From contig JALUUL010000003.1 in the NCBI GenBank assembly GCA_027021385.1, positions 1 to 61,058 of the forward strand: 61,058 nt of DNA, written 5' to 3'. Both the position numbers and the translations under genes were made by a program. Position 1 is the first letter of the stretch, and each line of letters begins with the position of its first letter. This document shows positions 15,374-24,053 of this stretch, piece by piece. The notes under the pieces are model-generated. The model made no database searches. It was not told the DNA's origin and saw only the letters and a program-made list of their open reading frames with translations. Source of the DNA: Planctomycetota bacterium (lineage in GTDB: Bacteria; Planctomycetota; UBA1135; GCA-002748355).

Positions 15374-17812
15374 ATGGAGCAACGGGATCCGGCGGATTCG
15401 GGAAGTGGGGCGGTGTGGACCGCCCGGAGCGGAGGGAAGGGCTTCGGAGCGGGAGGCCTGCCTCTTCCTATCCGGGGGGCTCCCGCCGGGGGGCCCCTCA
15501 CGCTTCTTCTCGCCTGCTTTTTCCTATTCCTCGCGGCCTGTTCGGGGGCCGGGAACCCGACGACGGGATCGGGCGGCAACGGCGGCGGCAACGGCGGGGG
15601 GAACGGAGGCGGCAACGGCGGGGGGAGCGGCAGTCCCGACGGCGGGGGAGGGATCCGCAAGGGCGGGTACGGCGACCGGGTCCTGGCCGAGTTCTTCGTC
15701 CGGAACGACTCCGACCTTGCGCGGAACGAGACCGTCTTCGCCTCGGTCCCCTTCGCGCCCGGGAAGGTCAGGGACCTCTCGACCCTAGGGGTCCGGGGTC
15801 TTCTGACCTCGTGGCGGGTCCTGATGCGTTGGCCGGACGGGAGCATCCGGCTCGCCCAGGCCCATTTCACCGCGAACCTTCCGGGCCGGGCGCGCACGGC
15901 CTTCCAGGTCGTGGACGGGGTGAAGGCCGCAACAGGATCCTTCGTTCCGAATCCCTGGACCTCCCTGCGCCGGGACGCCTTCCTGTTCTGGCTCGAGGTC
16001 GAGGACGAGGACGGCGTCTCTTACTTCGGACGACCGGAGGGGCCGGGGACGGTCCTGCAAGAGGACCCCTTCGTACGGACGACCTTCTGGAGGTTCCACC
16101 TCCGCGCCCTCGATCCAAAACAGGGGATCGGCCGCGACTTCCTGACCGGAAGGATCTACCGGACCGAGACCCGGGACCAGCCCTTCGAGACCTTGGATCT
16201 CGTGCTCGGCAACGACTACCTGGGCGCCGACGACCCGAAAGGGTCGAAGGATCCCGATCTTTATCCCCTGGGTCCGGTCTCCTTCAAGGCCGTGCGCCTC
16301 CATCTCTACGGCGCCCGGCACCATGTCCTCGACCGGGTCCGCCACGGGGTCGCCGGGCCGAAGCTCGATCCGCGTACGGGATTCGATGTCTACACCCTGC
16401 TCGGGCGGACCTGGCTGGACGACGGCGCGACGAAACTCTGGCGATTCGAGGTCTACCACGAGGATCCGAAAGGGTCGGAGAGTGCGAAGCAACGCTGGCG
16501 CTCCCGCTTCGCGGCGCGGGAGGCCTTCCCCCTTCGACCACTGGCGACGCTCCGCACATGGAAGACCAGCGGGGCCCTGGGGCTGCACGGCGGGCCGGTC
16601 GACGGGCCGGTCGACGCTTACGCCCGTGCCGAACGGGAGTGGAACGGCTGGAAATCGAGAAACCATTTCGGTCCGTTCGGGAGCTTCGGGGACGTGAAGG
16701 CCACCTCGACGACCGGAACACCGCGGAACGCTCCTCTTTCTCCGGATCTCGCCCATGCCGTACAGGCCGAGAATCCGCATCTCCTGGAGGTTCTCGAGGG
16801 CAAGGCCAGGCAGCAGGCGCTCCGTCCGTACCACATGTGGGGCCTGAAGGTCGGAGAACTGGACGGCCACTACCTCTGGGACGGGATCCCGTATCGAAGG
16901 GGAGGGCGGAGGCTCTCGGACGAGACCCGGGGGCGCTGGGCGCTCTACCAGAACGATCCCTACACGAACTGGCGGCGGGGAGTGAACTGGAGGGATCTGG
17001 GGCACGGATGGAACCATTACGACGAGGAGCACTTCACGACGGATCTCCTTTTCGACTACTACACCGTGAGCGGGAGCTTCTGGGCCAGGGATGAACTCCG
17101 GATGCTCGGTCAATGCCTGAAGGGGTTGATGCGGCTGCGGAAGTTCTTCACGAAGAACATCCAATCGGCCCGTGCCGAAGGTTGGACGATGGCTTCCTTC
17201 GTCCAGTGCTGGCTCGCGACGGGGGACGACGATCTCAAGGAGTACGCGCTGAAGAGGATCCGGCGGGTGGTCGAGGTGCAGCGGCAAAAGGCGCATCCTT
17301 CGAAGGCGCTCGTGTTCCAGTGGAACCATCCCTTGACCAAGTATCCGAATCCTCATGCATTCTTCATGCCCTGGCAGCATTCGGCGGTCGTCTATGGATA
17401 CCTGGCCGCCTGGAAATACTTCGGATCGACCGAGGCCAAGAGGATCGCCGAGGATGTCGTCACGACGGTCGAATATTCCTGGGTCCGGAACTACAAGAAC
17501 GATCCGAGATTCGGGACGATCCCCGACGGCCTGCGCTACTACGTGCCCGTGCTCTACGCCGGCAAGCCGGTTGCGGCCGATTATTTCGATTCCTGGCCGG
17601 GCATCGGCCCGAGATGGGGGGACAGTCCTCTCGGTGGGGCGCATGAATTCCTGGTTTCCGGGCTCTTTCTCCTTGCGAAGGAAGGCGCGACGAAGAGCCT
17701 CCGGGACAAGGCTCTTCTCTACGGGAGGAAGCTCCTCGGGAAGGTCGATGCGAGCCGGGGGAGGCTCTGGAACAAATGGACCCTCGTCATCCCCGACTCG
17801 CTCCTTCCTTGA
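15374..17812 (+). CDS. Large lipoprotein, possibly PcRGLX/YetA-like
   Basis: The 812-residue predicted lipoprotein has a hydrophobic segment and lipobox TLLLACFFLFLAACSGAG about 40 residues after the annotated ATG, so the true start may be a later GTG or TTG. After the lipidated Cys comes a Gly-Asn repeat linker (about residues 67-85). The body begins with a beta-rich region (FASVPFAPGKVRDLSTLGV, SWRVLMRWPDGSIRLAQAHF) that resembles the N-terminal domain of YetA/PcRGLX-type exo-rhamnogalacturonan lyases. The second half is an alpha-helical, Trp/Tyr-rich part suggesting an alpha/alpha barrel (HGWNHYDEEHFTTDLLFDYY). A carbohydrate-active role outside the cell is plausible but unproven. It reads away from tRNA-Leu. 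Confidence 0.75.
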   Translation: MEQRDPADSGSGAVWTARSGGKGFGAGGLPLPIRGAPAGGPLTLLLACFFLFLAACSGAGNPTTGSGGNGGGNGGGNGGGNGGGSGSPDGGGGIRKGGYGDRVLAEFFVRNDSDLARNETVFASVPFAPGKVRDLSTLGVRGLLTSWRVLMRWPDGSIRLAQAHFTANLPGRARTAFQVVDGVKAATGSFVPNPWTSLRRDAFLFWLEVEDEDGVSYFGRPEGPGTVLQEDPFVRTTFWRFHLRALDPKQGIGRDFLTGRIYRTETRDQPFETLDLVLGNDYLGADDPKGSKDPDLYPLGPVSFKAVRLHLYGARHHVLDRVRHGVAGPKLDPRTGFDVYTLLGRTWLDDGATKLWRFEVYHEDPKGSESAKQRWRSRFAAREAFPLRPLATLRTWKTSGALGLHGGPVDGPVDAYARAEREWNGWKSRNHFGPFGSFGDVKATSTTGTPRNAPLSPDLAHAVQAENPHLLEVLEGKARQQALRPYHMWGLKVGELDGHYLWDGIPYRRGGRRLSDETRGRWALYQNDPYTNWRRGVNWRDLGHGWNHYDEEHFTTDLLFDYYTVSGSFWARDELRMLGQCLKGLMRLRKFFTKNIQSARAEGWTMASFVQCWLATGDDDLKEYALKRIRRVVEVQRQKAHPSKALVFQWNHPLTKYPNPHAFFMPWQHSAVVYGYLAAWKYFGSTEAKRIAEDVVTTVEYSWVRNYKNDPRFGTIPDGLRYYVPVLYAGKPVAADYFDSWPGIGPRWGDSPLGGAHEFLVSGLFLLAKEGATKSLRDKALLYGRKLLGKVDASRGRLWNKWTLVIPDSLLP
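15571..15627 (+). repeat. Short tandem repeat coding Gly-Gly-Asn-Gly
   Basis: About four imperfect copies of a 12-base unit close to GGCAACGGCGGC lie directly behind the lipobox of the large lipoprotein. They encode a Gly/Asn-rich flexible tether. The number of copies could vary by slippage. Confidence 0.75.
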
Positions 17813-17875
17813 ACCTGGCTCGGGTCGGGCTCCGATCGGGGAGGGGGGCGCCAGGCCTCGATTCAGGAGGGGGCG

Positions 17876-18436
17876 TCAGGGGCCTTTCTTCCCCTTGCCG
17901 GCCGAAGGTGTTGGACCGCGCGCCTCTCCTCCCCTGGAGGGGCGGTCCGGGGCCGTCATGTCTTGCGGCAACTCCTTCTCGGGGTTGAAGAGATTCGTCA
18001 GCGGGTCCATGCGGCCGAGATCCTGGCGCCAGGTGTTGACGGTCGTCGAGAAGGATCCATCCTCGTGCTCATACCATTCCTGCCCCCCGGGATCGACGAC
18101 GAGGCGCTTGATAGGGCTCCAGGGTCGGTCTTTCGGCCAATTCAGGGGAGGGGCCCCGACCGCCCCGTTCAGCACCGGGACGCAGGACCCGTCGGGGAGG
18201 AGGAGGGAGCCCGGGCCGGGAGGGACCTTGCGGGGGCGCCCGCGGTAGCGAATCTTCCCTTGGCGCGGAGGTTTCACGGGTGCGGCCTTCATCGTCTCGG
18301 CCCGGGGGATCTCCCTTTCCGTAGGGTTCGAGGGCCGCTCGTCCACCCGAGTTCCAGGAGTCTGCGATCGATCCTTGGTCAGATAGAACACGCCGCCGGC
18401 GGCAAGGAGGAGGGTGAGGGTCCAGAGATAACGCAT
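17876..18436 (-). CDS. Small exported or membrane-anchored protein
   Basis: From the ATG at 18436 the 186-residue product begins with an uncleaved anchor or signal peptide (RYLWTLTLLLAAGGVFYLT). A Pro/Arg-rich disordered stretch follows. The C-terminal region contains PGSLLLPDGSCVPVLNGAVG and VVDPGGQEWYEHEDGSFSTT, which reads like a small beta-rich domain. It ends in a basic tail. I recognise no family. The reading frame can be extended 17 codons upstream, but that would start inside the bipartite inverted repeat at 18464-18543. It converges on the large lipoprotein with a 63-base gap. Confidence 0.62.
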   Translation of the reverse strand: MRYLWTLTLLLAAGGVFYLTKDRSQTPGTRVDERPSNPTEREIPRAETMKAAPVKPPRQGKIRYRGRPRKVPPGPGSLLLPDGSCVPVLNGAVGAPPLNWPKDRPWSPIKRLVVDPGGQEWYEHEDGSFSTTVNTWRQDLGRMDPLTNLFNPEKELPQDMTAPDRPSRGGEARGPTPSAGKGKKGP

Positions 18437-18463
18437 GGAAAAACCATTTCGTTGGGGGGAGTT

Positions 18464-18543
18464 GATGATCCGGTTTCCGACCCCCAAGATTACACTTATC
18501 AGTCTCTCTCGTTTGGCCCTTGTGGGTCTAAGTGAGGATCATC
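18464..18543. repeat. Bipartite inverted repeat in divergent intergenic region
   Basis: The outer arms GATGATCC (18464-18471) and GGATCATC (18536-18543) are perfect inverted repeats. The inner arms GACCCCCAAG (18479-18488) and CTTGTGGGTC (18519-18528) match in 9 of 10 bases. Both spacers between outer and inner arms are exactly 7 bases. The axis lies between the divergent genes at 18436 (minus) and 18651 (plus). It could be a two-part operator or a branched RNA hairpin. Confidence 0.6.
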
Positions 18544-18650
18544 TGTCGGCCTTCGGGTTCTTCCGGAGACCTTTGTTCCAATTCTGAATTCTGAAATCCC
18601 GCCTGCGTGAGCCCACGCGAAACTCCTGACTACCTCCGAAAGAATTGCAC

Positions 18651-19697
18651 ATGCGTACCCTCTCCCTTTCCGCGGCCGCGGTGCTCCTGACGCTCGGTTC
18701 AGTCCTTTCCGCCCAGGTTTTCACAAGGAACAACCTCTTCTTCGAACCTGCCACGATTCGCTACACGTCCCGGGGCAATGTCGGGAAGAATTCAGGCGAG
18801 CTGATGCAGGGCTTCTACAGCGAGTACTGGCGCGGCATCGGCGACAACGGCACGACTGGAAAGGTCGCGGCCTTCATCGCCCGCAATTTCCAGGACCAGA
18901 ACAAGAAGACGCAGGAGACCTTCACCTGGGTCATCCGGAAATTCGACACGACGAAGACTCCCAAGCAGCCCGACATGACGACGGCGGGTGTCATCGGGAA
19001 GTCCGGCGCCCTCAAGACTCCGCCTTCGGCGACAACGGGCCTGGTTTCCTACCGCGTGACCTCGGCCCTGGCGACCCCGATCAGCATTCCTGTCGACAAG
19101 GACTTCACGGTCGGTGTGCAGATCGGCAAGGCCAACTGGACCGCCGATGGCCTCTCCTGCTGGATCGGGGCGAATCTCGGGGGGGGAGATGACAACAGAG
19201 CCGCGTCGACCGCCCTCGACATGGCCTGGCAGTACATCATCACAACGGCCGGGAACACGCTCTCCCATCCTTCCGGCAAGCGCATCTGGCGCATGGGCGT
19301 CCAGGTCAAGAACGACGTGCTTAAAGTCGGCAATGTCTTCGGCGGCAAGAACAACTACGGGAGCGGCGGGATCTTCCCGGACCTGGCCGCTTCTCCCGCC
19401 CAGGGTCTCGCCTTCCGCGTCACCGCGGGAAACAAGGTCGGCGAGATCGCCCTCGTCATGGGTTCCACGAAGCTCCTCCCGGTCGGCGCCCCGCTCTTCC
19501 CGGGCACCCGGCTCTTCCTGAACCTGGCGGGTTCCTTCTTCTTCGCTCCGAGGATCGTCATCCAGGGTATGGCCGAGTTCGTCGCCGTTCCGGCCCTCCC
19601 CAAGACCTTGAAGGGCGTCGTCTACTGGCAGGCCGCGCTGATCAACACGAGGACCTTCAAGATCGCAATGACGAACGCCACCGCCAGCAGCTTCTGA
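18651..19697 (+). CDS. Secreted protein of unknown family
   Basis: The 348-residue product starts with a clean Sec signal peptide (TLSLSAAAVLLTLGSVLSAQ, cleavage near Ala22). The mature part is rich in Gly, Thr, Asn and Lys with few charged clusters, typical of an extracellular beta-rich protein. Recurrent short strands are seen, for example GLVSYRVTSALATPISIPVD and EIALVMGSTKLLPVGAPLFP. No catalytic residues are apparent and no cysteine pairs stand out. The ATG at 18651 is preferred to a TTG six bases earlier. A strong GC-rich hairpin follows the gene. Codon use is well biased, so the gene is surely real even though its role is unknown. Confidence 0.78.
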   Translation: MRTLSLSAAAVLLTLGSVLSAQVFTRNNLFFEPATIRYTSRGNVGKNSGELMQGFYSEYWRGIGDNGTTGKVAAFIARNFQDQNKKTQETFTWVIRKFDTTKTPKQPDMTTAGVIGKSGALKTPPSATTGLVSYRVTSALATPISIPVDKDFTVGVQIGKANWTADGLSCWIGANLGGGDDNRAASTALDMAWQYIITTAGNTLSHPSGKRIWRMGVQVKNDVLKVGNVFGGKNNYGSGGIFPDLAASPAQGLAFRVTAGNKVGEIALVMGSTKLLPVGAPLFPGTRLFLNLAGSFFFAPRIVIQGMAEFVAVPALPKTLKGVVYWQAALINTRTFKIAMTNATASSF

Positions 19698-19748
19698 GTC
19701 CGCTCCGGATCCCGGGGACCGGGACTTTCCCGATTTCCCGATCAGGGC

Positions 19749-19780
19749 GAGGGGCCGCGGGTGAGGACCCGCGGCCCCTC
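19749..19780 (+). terminator. GC-rich terminator-like hairpin
   Basis: A perfect 14-base stem, GAGGGGCCGCGGGT pairing with ACCCGCGGCCCCTC, closes a 4-base loop about 50 bases after the stop of the secreted protein gene. There is no clear T-run, so this is an intrinsic-like terminator or a strong transcript-end hairpin. Confidence 0.7.
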
Positions 19781-19875
19781 TCGTATGTAGGAGGGGGGAG
19801 AGCCCATCGCGCCCCGCCCAGGGCGGGCTTCTCCTTCGGGTTCCCTTTAGGCTCGCGCTAGATTCCCGGACCCGC

Positions 19876-21864
19876 ATGGACGACCGCCCGACAACCTGGC
19901 TGCGCCGGAGCCTGATCCTCTGTTTCGGCCTGGGCCTTCCCCTTCTCTACATCCTGTGGCCCTGGTTCTCGGGGCGGGGTCTCGAGGTCGACCGGTTCCG
20001 AGACGATGCCTACTACCAGATCGTCGTCGCGAGGAACCTGGCCGCGGGTCGCGGCTTTAGCTTCGACGGCGAACATCCGGCCTCGGGGGTGCAGGCTCTC
20101 TGGACGCTCGTCCTCGCCGTGCCGGCCCTGTGCGGTGCGGAGGAATCCCTGCCTACCTGGGGTTACCTCCTCGGCCTTCTCCTCCACTTCCTGACCGGGG
20201 CCCTCGCCTGGCGGATCCTCGGCCGTTTCTTCCGGCCGGCGACCGCGACGGTCCTCACGCTCCTGTACCTGAGTCGACCCGGTCTCCTGCTGGAGGTCGG
20301 GAACGGACAGGAGACGGCCCTCGGGCTCTTCTTCCTGTTCTTCTGGGCGGATTCCCTCTTCCGGGGCGACCGGGAGACCGGGGACCCCTCGGGCGCCCCC
20401 CTTCGGGTGGGAGTCGCGACTCTCCTCCTTCCCTGGGCGAGGACCGATCTGCTCCTCTTCCCGCTGGCCCACGCCCTCTGGCCGCACCTGGCCTCGAGGT
20501 TCCGGCTTCCGGCCGCGAGGCCCGCCCGCGGATGGGTCCTGTTCGCGCTTTCCCTCGGGGGGCTCCTCGCCGGGAACCTGTTCCTCTTCGGCGCCTGGTT
20601 GCCCCCCTCGGGCTTCGCGATTCCTCGGCTCTTCCACCGGAACTTCGAGGCGGGGGATCCGGGCCTCGACCGGATCCTCGAACAGTACTGGTGGTTCTTC
20701 CGGCCGGTTCTGCTGGGCGGGCCCTGGGCGCTGGCCTCGACGGGCTTCGGTCTGGCCGCGTCCTGGCTCCTCCTGGCCCCCCTCGCGAGACGACGCCGCT
20801 TCCTCCCGCTCCTCCTGACTCTCGCGGCCGCCCTCTTCGGAGCCTCGGACCTCGGCCTCCCGATCTCAGCCTCCCTCCTCCTCGCCCTGGGCCCGAGTCC
20901 CGGACTCGAGGACCTGCGGAAGAGGGCGGGGGAGGTCTTTCTCCTTGGGCTCCTGGCCTTCCTGGGACTCTGTCTCCTGCACCTTCCGGTCCGCTGGCTT
21001 CCGAAGGACTACTACTTCGTCCCCTTGGCCCTGCCGGGGCTCTTCGGGCTCGGGCTCTTAGGCGAGGGCTTCCACGCCGTCAGGCCCGGACGGCCGCTTC
21101 CCTGGCTCCTGCTCCCCCCCTGGTGGAAGGATCGGCTTCTCCTCGCGGCCCTGGCCGGGATCTGTCTCGCCGACTTGAGCCCCCCCGGCGGGCGCTTCCC
21201 CTGGCAGGCGGAGATGGCCCTGGCGGGAACGGAGACCGGGAGGATCCTCCGGGAAGGGGTTCCCCGGCCATGGAGCGCCGACCCTTGGTCCCACGAGTCT
21301 CCGGTCCTCCTAGGAAGCTTCCACTCCGGCCTGCTCGCCTACGAATCGCGCCTCCCGGTGCGCAACCTGGACGGCGTCGTCGACGGGGCCTCCTTGAAGG
21401 CCTTCGAGGAAGGGCACGTCCTCGATGCATTCGTCGAGGAAGGCGGTCGCTTCCTCGTCGATTCGCCGCGCCAGTTGAGACTCCGGGATCCGGACCCCCA
21501 CGCGGGGCACGCCTCGGGACGTTGGATGGGGAACTCGCGGGCGCGCTTCCACCCCTGGGTCGCGTTCGATCTACCCGGTATCGGGGGGGATCATGAAGGG
21601 ACGGGGGCGCAGATCCTCTACGCGCTCGGGGAAGGAATGCCTCTGGAGGCTCCTCGTCTCCTGGGAGCGCGGCGGGGAGGGGTGCATGTCCTCCTGCCGA
21701 CGGCCTGGCTTCTCGAGGGGCTCCAACTGGTCGGGGGCCGGAGAACGGGGCTTCCGCTTCCCGCTCCCGATCCCGACGCCCGCGCGGCCCCCTATGTCGT
21801 CACCTCCCTCCCCCTGGAACACGGCAAGGTCCTCCGCAGAGGAACGGCGATTCTCGAGTGGTGA
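19876..21864 (+). CDS. Polytopic membrane protein, GT-C glycosyltransferase-like
   Basis: The 662-residue inner-membrane protein has about ten hydrophobic segments between residues 10 and 430, then a soluble C-terminal domain (about 440-662). The first periplasmic loop contains VDRFRDDAYYQIVVARNLAA followed by GRGFSFDG. This is the pattern of GT-C glycosyltransferases of the PMT/ArnT type, where the DD pair binds the metal and polyprenyl-phosphate sugar. It may transfer a lipid-linked sugar to an extracellular acceptor; donor and acceptor are unknown. It stands alone after the terminator hairpin at 19749 and converges on the pseudopilin-like gene. The GT-C assignment rests mainly on this loop and topology. 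Confidence 0.75.
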   Translation: MDDRPTTWLRRSLILCFGLGLPLLYILWPWFSGRGLEVDRFRDDAYYQIVVARNLAAGRGFSFDGEHPASGVQALWTLVLAVPALCGAEESLPTWGYLLGLLLHFLTGALAWRILGRFFRPATATVLTLLYLSRPGLLLEVGNGQETALGLFFLFFWADSLFRGDRETGDPSGAPLRVGVATLLLPWARTDLLLFPLAHALWPHLASRFRLPAARPARGWVLFALSLGGLLAGNLFLFGAWLPPSGFAIPRLFHRNFEAGDPGLDRILEQYWWFFRPVLLGGPWALASTGFGLAASWLLLAPLARRRRFLPLLLTLAAALFGASDLGLPISASLLLALGPSPGLEDLRKRAGEVFLLGLLAFLGLCLLHLPVRWLPKDYYFVPLALPGLFGLGLLGEGFHAVRPGRPLPWLLLPPWWKDRLLLAALAGICLADLSPPGGRFPWQAEMALAGTETGRILREGVPRPWSADPWSHESPVLLGSFHSGLLAYESRLPVRNLDGVVDGASLKAFEEGHVLDAFVEEGGRFLVDSPRQLRLRDPDPHAGHASGRWMGNSRARFHPWVAFDLPGIGGDHEGTGAQILYALGEGMPLEAPRLLGARRGGVHVLLPTAWLLEGLQLVGGRRTGLPLPAPDPDARAAPYVVTSLPLEHGKVLRRGTAILEW

Positions 21865-21886
21865 TGCCTGGGGACTAGGAGGCGGG

Positions 21887-23101
21887 TCACCAGGAGAGGG
21901 TCAGGTCGTCCGCCGTTCCGAACTGGCGGTCGGGTCCGGCGGACTTGACGACCGGACTCGAGCCGCTCTTGTCGAGGGAGAGAAGCGTGCCCCAGGCGTC
22001 GTAGGCGAACGCCGCGGGGAGGCCCAGGGCCGCCACGGCATCGACCATCGAGTCGTAGCCGTCGAGGAACCACTGCGGGCCGCTGACCGGGAGCCCCTGG
22101 GCCTCGAGCATCGCCTGGATCGCCTGGCTCCGATCATCCGTGAACTCGGACTGGACCCAGGCGCGGAAGCTCGAGGTGTTGAAGCCCGACCCTCCGCTCA
22201 TCGTCTGGGCGTAGGATTCGAGACTGTCCACGAGATCCGTGAAGGCGCTTCGCGCGGATTCGGTGATCGAGGCCCCGGAGATCGTGCTTCGCGCCTGGGC
22301 GACCTCTGGAGCGACCTCGTCGTCAAAGTAGGAGGTCGTCCAGCGTTCGGATTTCTCCGCCATCTTCTTGACCTCGTGCTCGACGTCCTCAACTGCGTCC
22401 ACGGGTGCCAAATAGGCTCTATTGGAGAAGCAGCGCTTTTCGTAAGACTTTTTGATCTTTTCAGCGATTACCTCGAAGACCTCCAGGCTCTTTTCGGCCC
22501 ATTCGTCGAAGTCGTTCGGCTTCTCGTTCATTTTCCCGACCGCTTCGTCGATCTTCTCGTCGATGTCCTCGAGCAGGCCCCGGTTCTTGGAGATCAGGTC
22601 GCTCTCACCGTATGGAGTTCCCGTGGTGTTGCGCGCGGCGACGGCCCGCTTCAGGAGCTTGAAGCGGTCGAGGTTGTCGGGGCTTCCCGCCAGGGCGCCC
22701 GGGATGCTCCGGGCGACGTCGTCTCCGGACCCGGATTCGTCCTTCCCGTTCCAGCCCACGCTCCAGATCTTCGCGATCTCGGGGGCGGATCCTTCGACCG
22801 CGTATCCGAGCTTCGTTCCTTTCTTGAAGGGGTCCTCGAGGGCCAGGGGATGTACGAGGCCCTGTTGGTCCAGGGTCTCGAGAGTGGTCGGAAACGTGGA
22901 GTTCTCGAGGTGATAGGCGCGGAGGGCCCTCTCGACGGCGTCGAGCCGCAGTCGGACGAGGTCGCGGTGCTCCTCGTAGCCGCGACTCGGTTGGAGGAAT
23001 ACGAGGGCCGCAAGGGTCGCGGAGCCGAGGACGGCGCCGACGAGGAGGATCAGGATGAGAGCGGATCCCCGTTCCGGATCGGATGCGCGGGTGGTCGTCA
23101 T
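21887..23101 (-). CDS. Pseudopilin-like protein with long insertion
   Basis: The 404-residue product has a type IV/GspK-style leader. A short basic stretch ends in ERG, followed by SALILILLVGAVLGSATLAA as the N-terminal helix; a Glu5 is absent, as in minor pilins. Residues 40-140 resemble GspG: HLENSTFPTTLETLDQQGL, then VGWNGKDESGSGDDV, which looks like the GspG calcium loop. A charged helical insertion of about 250 residues follows. A second calcium-loop-like signature, SAGPDRQFGTADDLTLSW, forms the C-terminus. It is probably exported and assembled by a type II secretion or pilus system, but no other such gene is in the window. Confidence 0.75.
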   Translation of the reverse strand: MTTTRASDPERGSALILILLVGAVLGSATLAALVFLQPSRGYEEHRDLVRLRLDAVERALRAYHLENSTFPTTLETLDQQGLVHPLALEDPFKKGTKLGYAVEGSAPEIAKIWSVGWNGKDESGSGDDVARSIPGALAGSPDNLDRFKLLKRAVAARNTTGTPYGESDLISKNRGLLEDIDEKIDEAVGKMNEKPNDFDEWAEKSLEVFEVIAEKIKKSYEKRCFSNRAYLAPVDAVEDVEHEVKKMAEKSERWTTSYFDDEVAPEVAQARSTISGASITESARSAFTDLVDSLESYAQTMSGGSGFNTSSFRAWVQSEFTDDRSQAIQAMLEAQGLPVSGPQWFLDGYDSMVDAVAALGLPAAFAYDAWGTLLSLDKSGSSPVVKSAGPDRQFGTADDLTLSW

Positions 23102-23625
23102 GGTGTCCCCTTCTTCGGCCGTTCCACCCGGCGAAGTTCAACGGGGGACGGAGAATCCGGGGTCCCGGGGGCAGGGGAATCCGGGGAAGGTCCCTTCGTG
23201 ACGAGGCCGAGGACCGGACGAGGGGGGGAGAGGACCCCCCAAACCGCGAAACCTACGCTGCTTACCGCGCACGAACCTGTCACCCCACGAAGGATGCTTT
23301 CTTGGTCGTTGCTTCCGTGCGTCTCCTTCGGCCCGAAGTTCATTTCGTTGCCCTCGGTCTGCTCCCCATAGCTTGCATCTCCCATTCTTTGAATCCCTCC
23401 TCTGACTGTTCTCTTCCTTGCTTGTGCCTCGGATGCGTTCTCTCCTCTCTTCGCGTGACCCCACTCCCAGCGACCTTCGCAGTCTGCTTGCATTTTTTTA
23501 TCCCAGGATGGGAAAAATTCCGTATCCGAAGCTTCCCCCCCCCCTCTCTCTATAGGTGAAGACGCTTCCCCGCTTTGGAAGGGGGAGGCCAAATGTGTTG
23601 AACAGGTAACAGGGAGGTGACCAAG
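23102..23625. other. Intergenic region without a supported gene
   Basis: This 524-base divergent gap separates the pseudopilin-like gene from the Cys-rich secreted protein. G+C falls visibly from left to right, with a T-run near 23493 and pyrimidine tracts near 23540. A weak sigma-54-like string (TCGCAG-TCTGC-TTGC, 23477-23491) lacks the -24 GG. One open frame on the minus strand (23098-23592) is treated as spurious. The promoter for the plus-strand cluster is expected here, but I cannot place it. Confidence 0.5.
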
Positions 23626-24045
23626 ATGAGTCCTTCGACTTCAATGTTTGCCAGTCATTGGATGGGGCGGGTAGCCCTTCTTTCTATTTGTATGATTGCT
23701 TTCAACGTGGTTCCCCTCAGTAGGCTTTGGGCAGGTCCATCCGAGTGTGCTGGTATCGGGCTTGACGGACATGACCACATATCTTGTGCCGGGACTTGTC
23801 CTCCGTCGAGTTCTTGTAAGTACACGGAAGCCCAGGATGATTTAGGACCTTACGAGTATTGTTGTTGCAAAGCTCCTGGTGAACAATGCGTAGAACCAAG
23901 TTGCTGCCATTTAGTGGCGCGTTCCACCAGCGATGGAAAGATCCTAGATGTCAGAGGACTTTGCACGGAACACGATCCCCAGTGCGCTTCCTTACCGGGT
24001 CTTGTCTGTCAACTGATCAACAATCAACCGGTTTGTAGAAATTGA
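23626..24045 (+). CDS. Secreted cysteine-rich protein (14 Cys)
   Basis: The 139-residue product starts at an ATG preceded by GGGAGG eight bases away, the best ribosome site in this cluster. A signal peptide (VALLSICMIAFNVVPLSRLWA) is probably cleaved near residue 38. The mature part has about 100 residues with 14 cysteines, including a CCC and a CC, and no tryptophan. The spacing SCAGTCPPSSSC and EYCCCKAPGEQC loosely recalls the disulfide-rich light chain of methylamine dehydrogenase, but the tryptophans needed for its TTQ cofactor are absent. It is followed after 8 bases by a membrane-anchored protein and then by a MauE-like gene. Base composition is clearly lower in G+C than in the flanks. 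Function unknown. Confidence 0.75.
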   Translation: MSPSTSMFASHWMGRVALLSICMIAFNVVPLSRLWAGPSECAGIGLDGHDHISCAGTCPPSSSCKYTEAQDDLGPYEYCCCKAPGEQCVEPSCCHLVARSTSDGKILDVRGLCTEHDPQCASLPGLVCQLINNQPVCRN

Positions 24046-24053
24046 TCGATCCT

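Noticed and set aside
23477..23491. Sigma-54-like string TCGCAG-TCTGC-TTGC before the Cys-rich gene.
   Set aside because: The -24 GG is CG here, and two of six bases in the first block deviate. Without GG the element is normally inactive.
23098..23592. Minus-strand open frame ending with a 4-base overlap on the pseudopilin-like start.
   Set aside because: The overlap is suggestive, but codon use is not GC3-biased over the upstream half, there is no ribosome site or recognisable domain, and the frame starts at a TTG in a pyrimidine-rich patch. It is more likely the pseudopilin leader region.
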